This document shows, one piece after another, positions 37,401 to 47,800 of a stretch of DNA of 64,000 nucleotides. The DNA is from Porphyridium purpureum (Eukaryota; Rhodophyta; Bangiophyceae; Porphyridiales; Porphyridiaceae). A program made the translations under genes and the position numbers. The stretch covers positions 4,030,001 to 4,094,000 of the forward strand of contig VRMN01000001.1 of the NCBI GenBank assembly GCA_008690995.1, given 5' to 3'. Below the pieces are notes generated by a model that had not been told where the DNA came from, made no database searches, and saw nothing but the letters and a program-made list of their open reading frames with translations. Position 1 is the first letter of the stretch. Each line of letters begins with the position of its first letter.

Positions 37401-40400
37401 AGTCCAGATTCTTTGTGGGGGTGGTGCGTGCTCGGCGAAGGAGAGGAAGCTTCCTGACCCAGCTCGAGATAGTGTGGTAGCCATTGCACTCGTTTTGTCG
37501 TACTCGGACATGTATAGCAGCAAGGATAATCATATGGAGAGCGCAAACGCAAGCTCAGCGGCAGAAACCGAAACAAGCAACCAAGGGCGAGTTCAAAAAT
37601 CTGTCGTTTACGTCCTCAGCCATGATCTTGAACCCAGCCGTGAAAAAGTCCTTTCACCGGAGAACATGTATGCCGCGCAAGTTTTCATGCTCGAAACGGA
37701 AGAGGCGCTATTTCAAGCATTCGTATCTTTTGTTCGGGACAAAGATGTGGATCTCCTGATTGCGTATGATGTTCTGAAGGATTCCATAGGATACTTGCGC
37801 GAACGATATACCTTTCGGAGAAGCCGTATCAGTGAGTGCGCGTGCCCGCGAAATGATGCGCAAGATGATTGCACCAGTGATGATGATGGTATCAGCAAGA
37901 AGGGCGATGCTGAGTATGATCATGACGACAATGAAATCGGACAAGGAAGTTTATGCTTTTTCCACCGATTCGACTCGCTTGAAGCCGCTCTTTCACGGGT
38001 TAAGACAAGGGCACAAACAACCCGAAGCGAACACAGTGCTGAGGGTCCAGACGAGGAACATCGTCATCCCAGGACTTGTTCGAATGACGCGGAAGGCGCT
38101 GAAGGTGAAGAAGACGCAGACTGGAAAGCGGCCGAGCAATACATGGAAAACAGTCCGTCAGGTGGAATTAAAGTGGTCGGCCGGCACGTCATTGGAATTT
38201 GGCGCATTGCACAGTCCGAGGTGAAGCTGAGTCATTACTCGTTTGAAAACTTGGCCGCAGAGCTCCTGGGTGTTCGGATCCCGCTAATTCCGTCCTGGAC
38301 GCTGTACAGCTGGCTACAAGAGGCGCGCACACGGCCCGCAGCTCTTTCGCATCTAGTAAAGAGCGCGTATGTGCTGGACGGCGTTGCAACGCACATGGGA
38401 GTCGTTTGGCGCACATGTGAGCTCGCGCGTGTATTTGGCCTGGACTGGATGAGTGTTTTGACGCGCGGGAGTCAGTTTCGGGTGGAGAGCGTGCTGGCGC
38501 GTGCGGCGCATCGTTGCAATACTGTACTGCTCGCAGCTAGCAAAGAGCAAGTATTCAAGCAGGCTGCCGTCGAATGCTTACCGTTGGTTATGGAACCATA
38601 CAGCGGCGTCTACTTTGATCCTGTGTGCGTCTTCGACTTTCAGAGCTTGTACCCATCTGTCATCATCGCGAACAATCTGTGTTACTCGACCATGCTTGGC
38701 TCAGTCCATGCAGTTCCGACGAGTACCGCGGCAAATGCTTCCGGTCAAAGCGATTTTGGCCCGCGGTGGAGTGAAACGTGTCGCAGCATTGGCGTTCTTC
38801 ATCAGTACATACCGCCCCCTCTGCACACGCTGCGAAAATCGTCTACAGAGCCCTCCGACGCTCCGGGTGGTCGGTTCGAAGAGTCCGCAGCTCAGGACGC
38901 GTCGTACCATGTCTACGTGGCCCCAAATGGAGAGGCCTTTGTAAGTGTCACTCGAAAGCGCGGGATCTTACCACAAGTTTTGTCCGAAATCTTACAGACT
39001 CGGGTATCGATCAAGAATGCTATTAAGTACTTGACGGGCTTGTACGAAGAAGCGTGCGCACCTTTGTCTGCCGCTGCCACGAGTACCGGAACCGGCTCGG
39101 CAGATGGCTCACAAAGGAGGCGCACACGTCGCGAATTCCTCAGAACATCAATTGACGCACTTAATGCGCGACAGTTTGGGCTCAAGATGATCGCAAACGT
39201 GACGTACGGGTACGCGAGCGCATCGTTCTCTGGGCGCATGCCGAGTGCGCCATTGGCAGACGCTATTGTCCAGTGCGGGCGTTCTTCGCTAGAGCGTTCG
39301 TTTAAGCTCGTCGAGGAGCGGCATCGCAGCGCTGGTGCGCGGATCGTGTATGCAGATACAGATTCGATGTTTGTGCAGCTTCCGCGCTCTTCCGTTCAGG
39401 AAGCGTTTCGCATTGCCGACGACATTGTCGAGCACGTATCTGCGCAGTTTTGTCGGCCCATGGAACTGAAGTTTGAAAAAGTTTACTCGCAGAGCGTCAT
39501 GGTGACCAAGAAGCGGTATGTTGGGCTTGCGTACGAACGCGCAAACGACCCCACTGGCTGGCTTGACGCAAAGGGGGTAGAGATTGTGCGGCGGGATTCT
39601 GTGCCTCTGGTGCAGAAGAGCATGGAGCGCATGCTGCGCATTCTGTTTGAAACTCAGGACGCGTCGCGCGTCAAGGCATATCTGCAGCATGTCATGGCAA
39701 GCGTGATGAGGGGCGCGGTGAAGACGCTGCTTTTTGTCTTTCGCAAAAAGGTGCGCCTTGGTTCTTACAAGAACGACGCGTCGCTACCACCCGCGGCGGT
39801 TGTGGCCCTGCGGAACATGAGGAACGATCCACGCGCCGCGCCCTTATACAACCAACGTGTCCCATTCGTGGTCGTTTATCGCGGTCCGCGTGCGCGTCTC
39901 CGTGACTGCGTCATGCACGTCGACGACTACCTCGACCAAGCTCATCTCGGACGCGTACGGCTCAATGCAACCTACTACATTGCGAAGCAGCTGGTTCCTT
40001 CGTTGGACCGCATTCTGAATCTGTGCGGCCTGTCCATGCAAGTGTGGTTTAACGAAATGCCACGCGTCCAACTCAGGTCAACCATTGGACTTGCGTCGGC
40101 GGATGGTTCTCGCAAGAACGTGTCTAAGCCAAGCTCGACGTCCAAATCGGTTCCGGTTCTCACTGAATACTTCACCGCAAGTAGCTGCTTCATTTGCCAT
40201 CAGCCGCGTCGCACAAGCAACAATGAGTCGGCTTCGCCATACGCTGTCGCCGGGAAGGTGGCCACGGGCTTACCGTCCGAGGTAATTGCCAAGGAACGCG
40301 AATACCATGTCTTGCTCTGTGAGGAATGTATGCGCACGGCCGAAGCCCGGCAAGCGTCACACTTTCTACTAAGCTCTCGCGAAACTGCGTTGCAGACTGA

Positions 40401-40650
40401 GGCACGAGTGATTCGAGAGCTGTGCGAGTTGTGTGTATCGCGTGCCGGAGCCGACTTGGAAGAACGTGGAGCTGAACGATCACATGAAGCATTTATTTTG
40501 GAGAGCGACCCAGGCTCGCATTGCATCAGCGGAGATTGTGAACTCCTGTATGAACGTTTCCGTGCGCGAAGGATGCTGCGTGAGGTCAGCACGGTTTCAA
40601 AACTGCTCCTCACATACGACCAGGCGATGCATGGCACCAGCAATCTCTAA
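34420..40650 (+). CDS. REV3: DNA polymerase zeta catalytic subunit (REV3)
   Basis: A 2,076-residue intronless B-family polymerase. The N-terminal domain starts at once (VLAVQIAWLDYTMQALDW) and contains YFYISLDANSS and YGYQQAPQVMYKVVL. A long low-conservation insert (residues about 330-1000) is usual for REV3. The exonuclease-like region (KDVDLLIAYDV) appears to lack full catalytic acids, as expected for zeta. Polymerase motif A is DFQSLYPSVI at residue 1406, motif B is KMIANVTYGY near residue 1590, and motif C is YADTDS at residue 1644. The C-terminus carries two Cys clusters (CFICHQPRR to CEEC, and CELC to CISGDC) for zinc and an iron-sulphur cluster that bind accessory subunits. The protein extends mismatched ends and performs error-prone translesion synthesis with REV7 and REV1. 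Confidence 0.93.
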   Translation: MSDMDAPPNVRHDHDKDDPARCVLAVQIAWLDYTMQALDWLSSDVAYRAAIRDASRRQLEEDGGVAREAGLQMRVDIDPREQRIPVVRIFGSTPAMQKCCLHLHGALPYFYISLDANSSRDHEHRDPLRYAEEIQACLERELARLVSVSARGPSKQNSRTVFEVVPTRKFTIYGYQQAPQVMYKVVLFDPRHVRLAASLFMASSGRAPIALFGRVGPREFQFQTHESHIPFIQQVLNDYNLTGMGYIYLKDVKFRLPLPSKYSGGSRSSIGMSCRHAESRRALAENERLSRRVFLDGLHEEQPDLVWSFSGVRRSSWCELEADGFVGDVMNQHSKHAQPVEQEWFNTAQDLVGASDLNQTNAQMLLVPTLQVLRDAVDALFPKEAQSQHQKKQKWEARPERGWAATEPHLQARIRELDELDRADYASAQCGRPSAQNVDTMEIGSDSLSAWQSSSANVVTWQPDRGSFRAPRATLAFDLHSSDSIEEDDDDDNEWENIRLATTQHASTMTFIAGAQGLAQADVSTPNQDRVGLHQLDGGHASDADPIEMDDSDEEWPTNPGLGSTKPRVSRSIRRPLHLVGRSKEDDGKRKASFGSSIQHHQASGATPSSPRTSQVRTSKPAKRPNTNTKTVTKTLSLIPVEVSSAVNRMSSVIPRVSSDVERRKNEVPEPVAESDLRHSCASLDDFEACDGKRLGQRQDCGRTDDVMDGYDRVETCTVLRFKMRPPLLSERQGTHVDIHANAYVDSTMNRFLFFSRAKDVPRSDQLAAVGIGPLSSPVTVGSGETLDLPFAECGFLPKGWAKKVGPRVSGKNSASVLYFTLQPPLISTASANDKSTRLGARMKANVGRLDSAGRKVDDATQSWGQDMLEHRLCLSMMSKPDRMLTSYFPTLLMSGEDRGRGTENTEGSMPVHVQTPVPRRFRPASPKYDEAFFPLESRIDRLDTSQRDFTKLQEDPSGSLTQVGATETSDAEIEEQEMEEQRARMENFLTMCTVQILCGGGACSAKERKLPDPARDSVVAIALVLSYSDMYSSKDNHMESANASSAAETETSNQGRVQKSVVYVLSHDLEPSREKVLSPENMYAAQVFMLETEEALFQAFVSFVRDKDVDLLIAYDVLKDSIGYLRERYTFRRSRISECACPRNDAQDDCTSDDDGISKKGDAEYDHDDNEIGQGSLCFFHRFDSLEAALSRVKTRAQTTRSEHSAEGPDEEHRHPRTCSNDAEGAEGEEDADWKAAEQYMENSPSGGIKVVGRHVIGIWRIAQSEVKLSHYSFENLAAELLGVRIPLIPSWTLYSWLQEARTRPAALSHLVKSAYVLDGVATHMGVVWRTCELARVFGLDWMSVLTRGSQFRVESVLARAAHRCNTVLLAASKEQVFKQAAVECLPLVMEPYSGVYFDPVCVFDFQSLYPSVIIANNLCYSTMLGSVHAVPTSTAANASGQSDFGPRWSETCRSIGVLHQYIPPPLHTLRKSSTEPSDAPGGRFEESAAQDASYHVYVAPNGEAFVSVTRKRGILPQVLSEILQTRVSIKNAIKYLTGLYEEACAPLSAAATSTGTGSADGSQRRRTRREFLRTSIDALNARQFGLKMIANVTYGYASASFSGRMPSAPLADAIVQCGRSSLERSFKLVEERHRSAGARIVYADTDSMFVQLPRSSVQEAFRIADDIVEHVSAQFCRPMELKFEKVYSQSVMVTKKRYVGLAYERANDPTGWLDAKGVEIVRRDSVPLVQKSMERMLRILFETQDASRVKAYLQHVMASVMRGAVKTLLFVFRKKVRLGSYKNDASLPPAAVVALRNMRNDPRAAPLYNQRVPFVVVYRGPRARLRDCVMHVDDYLDQAHLGRVRLNATYYIAKQLVPSLDRILNLCGLSMQVWFNEMPRVQLRSTIGLASADGSRKNVSKPSSTSKSVPVLTEYFTASSCFICHQPRRTSNNESASPYAVAGKVATGLPSEVIAKEREYHVLLCEECMRTAEARQASHFLLSSRETALQTEARVIRELCELCVSRAGADLEERGAERSHEAFILESDPGSHCISGDCELLYERFRARRMLREVSTVSKLLLTYDQAMHGTSNL

Positions 40651-41199
40651 TGGCGAATCATCACCGCCGCCATTTGCCCTGGTGTGACCCTTCTGTAACA
40701 GCCACACGGATTCTGAGTCGCGACTGCCAGGCGATCGACCGCAGACTCTGCGCTGCGCGTCAAATCAAAAAAAGGTTCTATATCGAGGCGACGAGCGAAG
40801 TCAGCGCTTTCGTGCTGCTGCGCACCTGACACGCCGCATCGCGCGTCGCACACGCTCGAAATCGCGCACATGCCGCTCACAGCCAAGAACCACGAAAGTG
40901 CGAAAACGAGTTTAATTTCGCGCCGCATCGTGATTCCTCTGTGAAATCACGGAGTTCTCGTACAGAGAGCCCGCAAATCCGCGCGTAGGCGATGTTTCTC
41001 ACGCTCGTATTAAGTATAATCTCTATAAACATCGACACTTCCACAGCAGTGGCATATAATTCGCAAATCATATTGCATGATGACATGAATTTCAACCGCT
41101 AAGTTTCCTTAACGATGTTCATAAATGTTTCCAGACATTTCAATTTTCATGAAAGAAGTTTGATTGGCTCGCTCACGAAGCGGAACATCGCGTGTGACA
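40651..41199. other. Intergenic region, AT-rich towards the Fanzor gene
   Basis: The 3' flank of REV3, then from about 40990 a clearly more AT-rich stretch running to the Fanzor ATG. The base change suggests that the left end of the Fanzor-carrying transposon lies in it. I see no terminal inverted repeat, which agrees with IS607-like elements that have none. Confidence 0.4.
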
Positions 41200-42833
41200 A
41201 TGCGAAGGAGGCGAGTCCTGTCTCAGGATGCACGTACGAGTGCGCGCGTGACGCGCGCACGCACGCGGGCGGCGAGCGGCGCGGCACAGGGTACGAGTGG
41301 CGCGGCGGGGAAGGCGAGCGCAGCGGCGGGCGAGTCGCAGAACGAGGCGGCGCCGATACCAGAGCGTCGTTCGGCAGGACGACGGCGAGCAAGTACGGCG
41401 GGTGACCGGGAGGAAGTGATGCCGTTCTGGTCCGAGGCGATGGCGGCCATGTCAGCCTTGATGTGGTCGCCGACCGCAGCAACGTCGAAAGAGTTCGCGG
41501 ACGGCGTGTTCTGCTCGCGCGCAAAATCAACTTGGTTTCGCGTACGTGGCAAGGAAGCAGTGGCCGATCGGCACGTACCGGTCACCTCGTCAGTCCTGCC
41601 CGCGGCGTGGCCACGGACATCAGTAGGTGAGCAGCTTCCGGAGCTGCGGGTAAGCGCGGAAGGGCTTTTGCAGCTGCCGTCTGGAAAGGAAATCGAGGCG
41701 GTTGAAAAGCAGCTGGGCGAATATGTAGTCGCCTCGAAAGTCAAGGTCAACACCGTCTCCCGAGTGGACCAGCAGCGTATACTTCAGCTGTTCGGTGCTG
41801 CTCGGTGGACGTACAACCACTGCGTCGCGCTTTTAAACAGTCCAGAGGCGGACGCAGACCGGCGAAGCGGTGGAAACACCGTGAATTGGGTGCAGTATCT
41901 GCGGTTTCGGGTGGTGAATAACGGTAGTGATCACGGCGCTGCGAACCCGTGGCTCAGGTCCATCCCATTCGGCATTCGGGATGGCGCATGTGCAGATGCA
42001 ATTGCGGCGTTTCAGGCTTGTCGGAGCAATATGGCAGCGGAAAATGCTTCGCATTTCAGGCTCGGTTTTCGGTCGCGAAAGGCGCACAAAAGTGAGTCAA
42101 TTTATATACGCAAACAATGGGTGGAGCAGCATGCGGACTCCATTGTCCTCTCGGTGCCGTGGGCCGCACCCATGCGGTTGTGGACGGGTCGAGGTGTTGG
42201 TGTGTCGCGCGGGCCCTTTGAGATGGATTGTCGCCTGCAGCGAACACCGACGAACAAGTTGTATCTGTGCACACCACACAGGTACATACCACCCGGCCTA
42301 GGGCCGGAACCGCCACCACAGCAAGAGCAAGAGCAGCAAGAGCAGCAAGAACAGCAACAATCACCAGCTCCACACACGGCCAAAAACCAAGGCCAACGTG
42401 ATGCGCAAGTGCGTGTCGTTGCATTAGACCCGAGCGTCCGAACATTTCAAACGCTTTTTGATCCAGGTCGGAGCCGTGCAATTTCCGTAGGAGTCGGCGA
42501 CATCGGTCGCATTTTCCGACTCTGCAAGTGCTTGGACAATTTGAAGTCCAAGATTTCAACTGCGGAAAACGCGCGCCGGCGCTATGCGCTGCGCCGAGCC
42601 GAGCCGCACGCCGCGCACGCGAACGCGAACGCATACGCAACCTGGTGGATGAGATCCACAAGCAGGTCGCCGCATTCCTTGTGCGCGAGTATGACCTCAT
42701 CCTTTTGCCCACGTTCGCAGTATCCAATATGGTGCGCCGTCGTGACCGCAAGATTCGTTCCAAGGCAGCGCGTCAAATGGTCTCCTGGGGACACTTTCGT
42801 TTCCAAAGACGAATGACGTTTAAGGTTGAAAAA
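41200..42833 (+). pseudogene. Fanzor (eukaryotic TnpB), 5' part, interrupted
   Basis: Starts at the ATG at 41200. A basic, disordered N-terminal extension (residues 1-75, RRRR and RTRAASGA) could carry a nuclear signal. A TnpB-like wedge/REC region follows (FGAARWTYNHCVALLN; FGIRDGACADAIAAFQACR), then a Gln/Glu-rich insert (42310-42365), then RuvC-I VVALDPSVRTF with Asp at residue 410. Near 42600 the frame shifts by one base: the continuation (RIRNLVDEIHKQVAAFL, LLPTFAVSNMVRRRDRKIRS, RQMVSWGHFRFQRRM) is in another frame. Fanzors are RNA-guided DNA nucleases related to TnpB of IS607/IS200 elements. RuvC-II has Ala after LLPTF, as in the subset with a rearranged catalytic Glu. Coding similarity stops at about 42833, where other DNA begins. 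The gene is dead here. Confidence 0.85.
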
Positions 42834-43094
42834 GCGAACTCGCCCGATGATGCACTATTGAGGGGGCGCGAGCGAGCGTGCGACCTGCTGGCTAGCAAGA
42901 GGTCGGCGCGACCGGTAACTGGGACAATAGCGACACGACCGGACGGTCGCGCGGAGGGTATGATGGTCCCGGCCTTCGCGGCTGCTCTATATAAAAGGCT
43001 GGTGCAGCGGCGCGGAGCAGGATTGGCCTGTCTTTAAAGTCAGAGGCTTCAGCTTATAGCACCGAATTAATAGGTACTGTAAAGGAGGTTTCTC
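42834..43094. other. Unidentified older insertion, left piece, with TATA box
   Basis: Follows directly on Fanzor sequence and does not match it. A TATATAAAAG element lies at about 42991, so it may come from a promoter-bearing element such as a solo LTR of another family. GAAAAA occurs at its left edge (42828-42833) and again at 55955-55960 right of the matching piece, which could be a 6-bp target duplication. The short A-rich repeat may also be chance. Confidence 0.4.
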
Positions 43095-43100
43095 GAAACA
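43095..43100 (+). repeat. Left target duplication of the second copia element (GAAACA)
   Basis: GAAACA here is repeated directly after the element's right LTR at 49065-49070. Confidence 0.8.
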
Positions 43101-43889
43101 ATGGATTAAAAGTGTTCCGGTCCGAGAGACGCCCTGGGTGTACACCCGGAGGTACGGCGTCTCGGAATTGTTTGAGGTACAGGGGCTTTTTCGCCCGCGT
43201 GGTTTTTTACCCTGTACCTCTGGTTTTGTGTATTGTTGTCTTTCGCCCCGAGGAGCCGGAGTCGCGTGTCCGAGGGAAGCAGGAGCCGCTTGGCGGCCGG
43301 CCAGCACCCATTGAGCCGCTTGCTGACGTGGCTGGCTGTGGCTTCGTTCTGTGGAACGAACGGAGGAAAGCCCAGCCTTTGGGAGAAATAATTTCTCCCT
43401 TCCGCGTCAAGGACAGCAAGGACGGCGGGGTATATAATGGGCGCGGGCCCGTGCGGTTCCCCGGATTTCTAGAGAGCGGAAGAAGTAGAGGCAAGGGAGA
43501 AGGACACAGAGAATAAAAGGAAGAGTTGTTCTTTGGTGTCGGGTGCCTGGGCGTGGTCGTCGGAAGGCGTGGGGCCTTTTGCTGAGCCTGTGTAGCAGAG
43601 CCAGCAGCACATCGTGTCTGGGGGGTTTCGGTGCTCTTAGAGCACTGAAGGCAGACGGCGGCTTTGTCCGTTACGACACCCTGCCCCTGTCGAGACCGGT
43701 GCTGTCTGTGCCGACGCGAAAGGCAATAGTAGAGGCCCTATACGTTGGATTTTCCACGCCCCGGGTATGCGTCGTGTGGTTGTGTTCTCTGTGCTGTGTG
43801 CGTCGTGTTGCTGGGGTTCGGTCATCTGAGAAGGGTTGTGTCATCCGGGTTCGTGCGCTTGTCATCATCAAGCGTGCGAGAATTTAAAG
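43101..43889 (+). repeat. LTR A, 5' LTR of tandem copia copy 1
   Basis: 789 bp, starting ATGGATTAAAAG and ending AATTTAAAG. Promoter TATA at 43431. Several strong palindromes lie in its first 300 bp, for example GAGGTACAGGG at 43174 with its complement at 43210. Confidence 0.92.
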
Positions 43890-43911
43890 TGGTATCATCG
43901 CATCGGCGAAG

Positions 43912-44868
43912 ATGGATTCTGAGGGAATGGACGTGCAGGGCCTGCAGGGCGGCGCGTCGTGGATTGAAGCTTTCAACCAGCTTCATGCTCGTATCGGAGG
44001 ACAAGAAATGATGATTGTGCAGCTGCAGGAGGGAAACCGCCTCTTGCAGGAGATGCTGCAGAATGTGATGCATCAGGCATCTGTGTCAGCTGGTCCCGGC
44101 GAAACGGAAAGGACCGTTGCATCGCTGATTGGACGCAGCTTGAGGAAATACGACGGACAGCGCGACAAACTCGTTGTGAACGAGTGGTTGTCGAGGATGA
44201 AGCAAGACTTGGACATGTGCATGCCAGCTGGAGCGCTGGAGTCGCAGAAGGTGATCGTAGCGTCGCGCTTCTTTGAGAAGGATGCCGCGCTGTTGTGGGC
44301 AGCTCGCCCTGAAGAACAGAGGATGGCATTGGCCGAGTCCGGTTGGAATGCGTTCGCGAACTTCGTGCGGACGGCATTTGAGCCGCCGCAGGCATACCTG
44401 ACTGCTCGAACGAACTTGTATCAGCTGAAGCAGGGCAAGATGACTGTTGCTGAGTTTGAGCAGCGCCTGAGGATGGTGGCTCTGTCCGTGGATAGTGTGA
44501 CGGATGCCGAGCTCAACACCATCTTCACTCTCGGCCTGAAGGAGAAGCTTCGCCTTGAGGTGGCGCGTCAGGACACGAAGACGCTGGAAGAGTCGCTGAG
44601 GGCGGCGTTGGCTGCGGAGCAGGTTGGTAGGTTTGGAGGAGACATGAGGGAGGCTTTTCATGGCGCCTCGAGTCCAAACTACCGGAACAGCTCGTCGTAT
44701 GCCGGGACGGCGCCAATGGATTTGGGCGTCGTGGAGAAACGCCAGCCGGAGAAGCGCAAGCGTGCGGACATGGGCAAAGTCAGATGCTACCATTGCGGGC
44801 AGCGCGGCCACATCAAACCCAATTGCCCAAAGCGGAATGGGCACTTGGCGGGAGGCCCGGAAAACTAA
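43912..44868 (+). CDS. Gag of tandem copia copy 1
   Basis: 318 residues: a capsid-like helical region (LLWAARPEEQRMALAESGW, LTARTNLYQLKQGKMTVAEF) and a C-terminal CCHC knuckle (CYHCGQRGHIKPNC). The pol frame overlaps its end in a different phase, an arrangement that some retroelement families bridge by programmed frameshifting. Confidence 0.9.
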   Translation: MDSEGMDVQGLQGGASWIEAFNQLHARIGGQEMMIVQLQEGNRLLQEMLQNVMHQASVSAGPGETERTVASLIGRSLRKYDGQRDKLVVNEWLSRMKQDLDMCMPAGALESQKVIVASRFFEKDAALLWAARPEEQRMALAESGWNAFANFVRTAFEPPQAYLTARTNLYQLKQGKMTVAEFEQRLRMVALSVDSVTDAELNTIFTLGLKEKLRLEVARQDTKTLEESLRAALAAEQVGRFGGDMREAFHGASSPNYRNSSSYAGTAPMDLGVVEKRQPEKRKRADMGKVRCYHCGQRGHIKPNCPKRNGHLAGGPEN

Positions 44869-47800
44869 AACCTCGAGGGAGAAGTTGGGAGGTGCACTCG
44901 AGGGGAACGGAACCTCCCGGGATGGGCTTTGTAGGTGAGGTCTGGCGCGCTGATGCGGCGTCAAGGTTGCTCTACAAGCGTGGAACTTTAGATGGCGAGT
45001 CTGTCCAATTTCTGGTGGACAGCGGAGCATCGCACAATTTTCTTGGATCTCGCTTTGTCGGCAGATTTGAAGGGCGCGAGAACGGAATGGTCAAGCTTGC
45101 GGGTGGGCAAAGTGTCTTAGTGCATGGCCCGGTGTTGCAGCATGTTGATCTTGGGTTCTGGAAAGGGCCGGTCAAGTTTTATGTCGGACCGCTGCAAATG
45201 GATGCAATTCTCGGGTGGGACTGGCTGAGTCGCGTGAACCCGAGGATTGATTGGCAGAGGGGTTCGATGGACTTGGGACTTAAAAATGTGGAAGATTGTG
45301 CGATGGTGAATGTCGTGGACGCTCTTTCCGAGTCAAGCGGAAATCAAGCGTGCGATGGAGAAGAGGAGAGTGCCAGTGAAGAGGTCGAAGGAAAGATGGC
45401 CGGGATGGAACATGCGTTGACTCACATGCCGATGCGGGATGATTGTGAGACGTGTGTTGTGGCCAAGATCAAGAGCCGACCAGCAAGAAGGCTGGAGAAG
45501 GACTTGTCCACTTTGTCGTTCAATGACGAAGTTGGGATCGACCTGGTGGAGCCCGGACGTAACGTGGAAGCCACCGATGGAGCAAAGTACATACTGACGC
45601 ACATCGATAGAGCGACGAGGTGGGCCACACTGGCAGGATTGAGAGCCAAAACGCATACGGCGGTTGCTGAAGCTTGGACAAGCGTGCAAGCCGGGCGAGG
45701 ATGGCCAAAGGTACTGAGGACAGATGATGGAAACGAGTTCAGGGGAAATGTGAGCAATCTGGTACGGGAGAATCTCGTGAAGCATGAGATTGGGGTCCCA
45801 CATAGACCGAATAGCCACGCTGAACAGGAACGTTTCCATCATACTTTGAATCAGGGGGTACGAGCAAATCTCCTGCAGTCTGGGCTGGGAAAGCGGTGGT
45901 TTTTGCATGCCGCTCAGCATTTCGTCTTCATGTTCAATCGGCTGCACCCAGACAAGAGGTCTGGGAAGTCTCCGTATGAAATGAGGTACGGTGAGAGATG
46001 GAAGCGGGGGAAGGTAGCAGTACCATTTGGGTGCAAGGTGGTTTTCAAGAATGATCAACCTGAGAACAAGTATGCACCCAGAGGAAAGATTGGAGTCCTT
46101 GTTGGAGTTGCGGAGCATCCGCTGGCAATCTGGGTCCTTCCTCAGGAGGAGTGGACGAGTGCGGCACCGAAGCTGACTCGCACTCAGGACTTCAAGGCGT
46201 TCCCTGAAGTGTTTCCAATGCGGACTTTGGAAACAAGGGATGACGAGGAGGTCTCGGCACGTGAGGGTGAAATCGACTTTCACTCTAGGCAGGAAGAACC
46301 GGATAGTCAAGAGACTATGGTGTTGCCTACGAATACGGCCGAGGCGCGTGTATCCGGGAACTTGAAGGAGGATGTTCCCCTACCTATTGGAAGAAGGGGG
46401 AAACGAAAACCCAGGGTATCTTGGAGCCGGGAAGAGGATCAGGCCATCATGGATGGCTTACGGCTCTTTGGCTGGGGGAAGTGGGAAAGAACTCTGCAAG
46501 AATACAAGGCAGTGTTCCGCGATTCAAGAAACGGAAAGGATGTGCGAGCCCGGGCTCATAATATGGGCCTCTCGGAGGAAAATTGGAAGCAACGCGCAGG
46601 AGTTGCTCCAGAAACACCGCAATTGAACTTGACAACTTTGTTGCAGACGAGCCAAGCTCTGGCTTCTTCGGCTGGAAGAGAAGCCATGCAAAAAGAAGTG
46701 GACTTGATGATCCGATTCAAGGTATGGGATGAGCAACCTATTTCAAGGGAAGAAGCTCTCAAGGTCCCAGGCGCACGATTTGTGCGGACACACTTTATAT
46801 TCGGATTGAAGTTCGCTGAGCTTCCGGAGGAGTTTCGCAAGGTCAAGTGTCGGCTTGTTGCTGGTGGAAATAGGATTTGGGATGCCTCAGGGAAGGTCAC
46901 TCAGGATGTGTTTGACTATGAGGTGCCCGCGGGCCTGTCTGCAATCAGAATGTTGATAGCTTTGGCCGCGATCCTGGGATTGAAAATCGTGTCGTTCGAT
47001 GTGACGTCGGCGTACTTACACGCTGACTTATCAGGACCACCGACGTTTGCCATGTTGCCCCGTCACGTTCCAGGAGGAGGTGATGGACTTGTCGTTCGCT
47101 TGAGAAGGGCGCTTTATGGCTTGCCAAGAAGCGGGTCTGACTTTTCCCAGGATGCCCGCAGAAGACTTCAAAAGTTCGGGTGGGACTTGATTCACGGTGA
47201 GAAGAACGTATACGTGAAAAAGATGGCGGGAAGTGCATCTGTTGCACTCTTGGCCTTGTATGTCGACGATGGCCTGCTCGCGTGTGCCGAGAAGGATCGA
47301 GGTGAGATATTTCGAGAGTTGAGGTCAGAGTTCCTCATTGAGAAGGAGCCGGAAGTCCTCTCGGAAGGTACCCCGTTGAGGTTCCTAGGTCTCACGATCT
47401 CGGAGTCGGCGGCACGGCTTTCGTTGGATCATGATCACTACCAAGCTTTGGTGGTGAAGGAATTCGAAGAAGAACTTGGGCAGGTGCTGCGAGCGGTGAA
47501 GTCACCCGGCGAGAAGATGAATGCTGACGCTATATTGGATGTTCAAGTCGAACATGGGCATCTGAAAATACGCGAGCATGTTGGGAGGCTGCTGTGGTTG
47601 GCCAGGACGGTCAGACCGGATATATCCTACGCAGTTGGAGTGGTGGCTCGGTATGTGGATAGCTGGAACGTCGCAGCTGAGAGACTCCTGGTTCGCGTCA
47701 TGCAATACTTGAAGGTGCCTCGTGAGCCACTTGAGTATTTGCGGATGACGTCATTGAAGATCAGCGACGTAAGCGTCTTGGGTTATGCTGATGCCGACTT

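Noticed and set aside
43543-43887. 114-codon frame present in every tandem-copia LTR
   Set aside because: Lies wholly in the LTR and starts from a non-ATG codon; its recurrence reflects the repeat, not a gene.
45333-46310. 325-codon antisense frame opposite copia pol, in both copies
   Set aside because: Mirrors the codon pattern of pol; no independent features.
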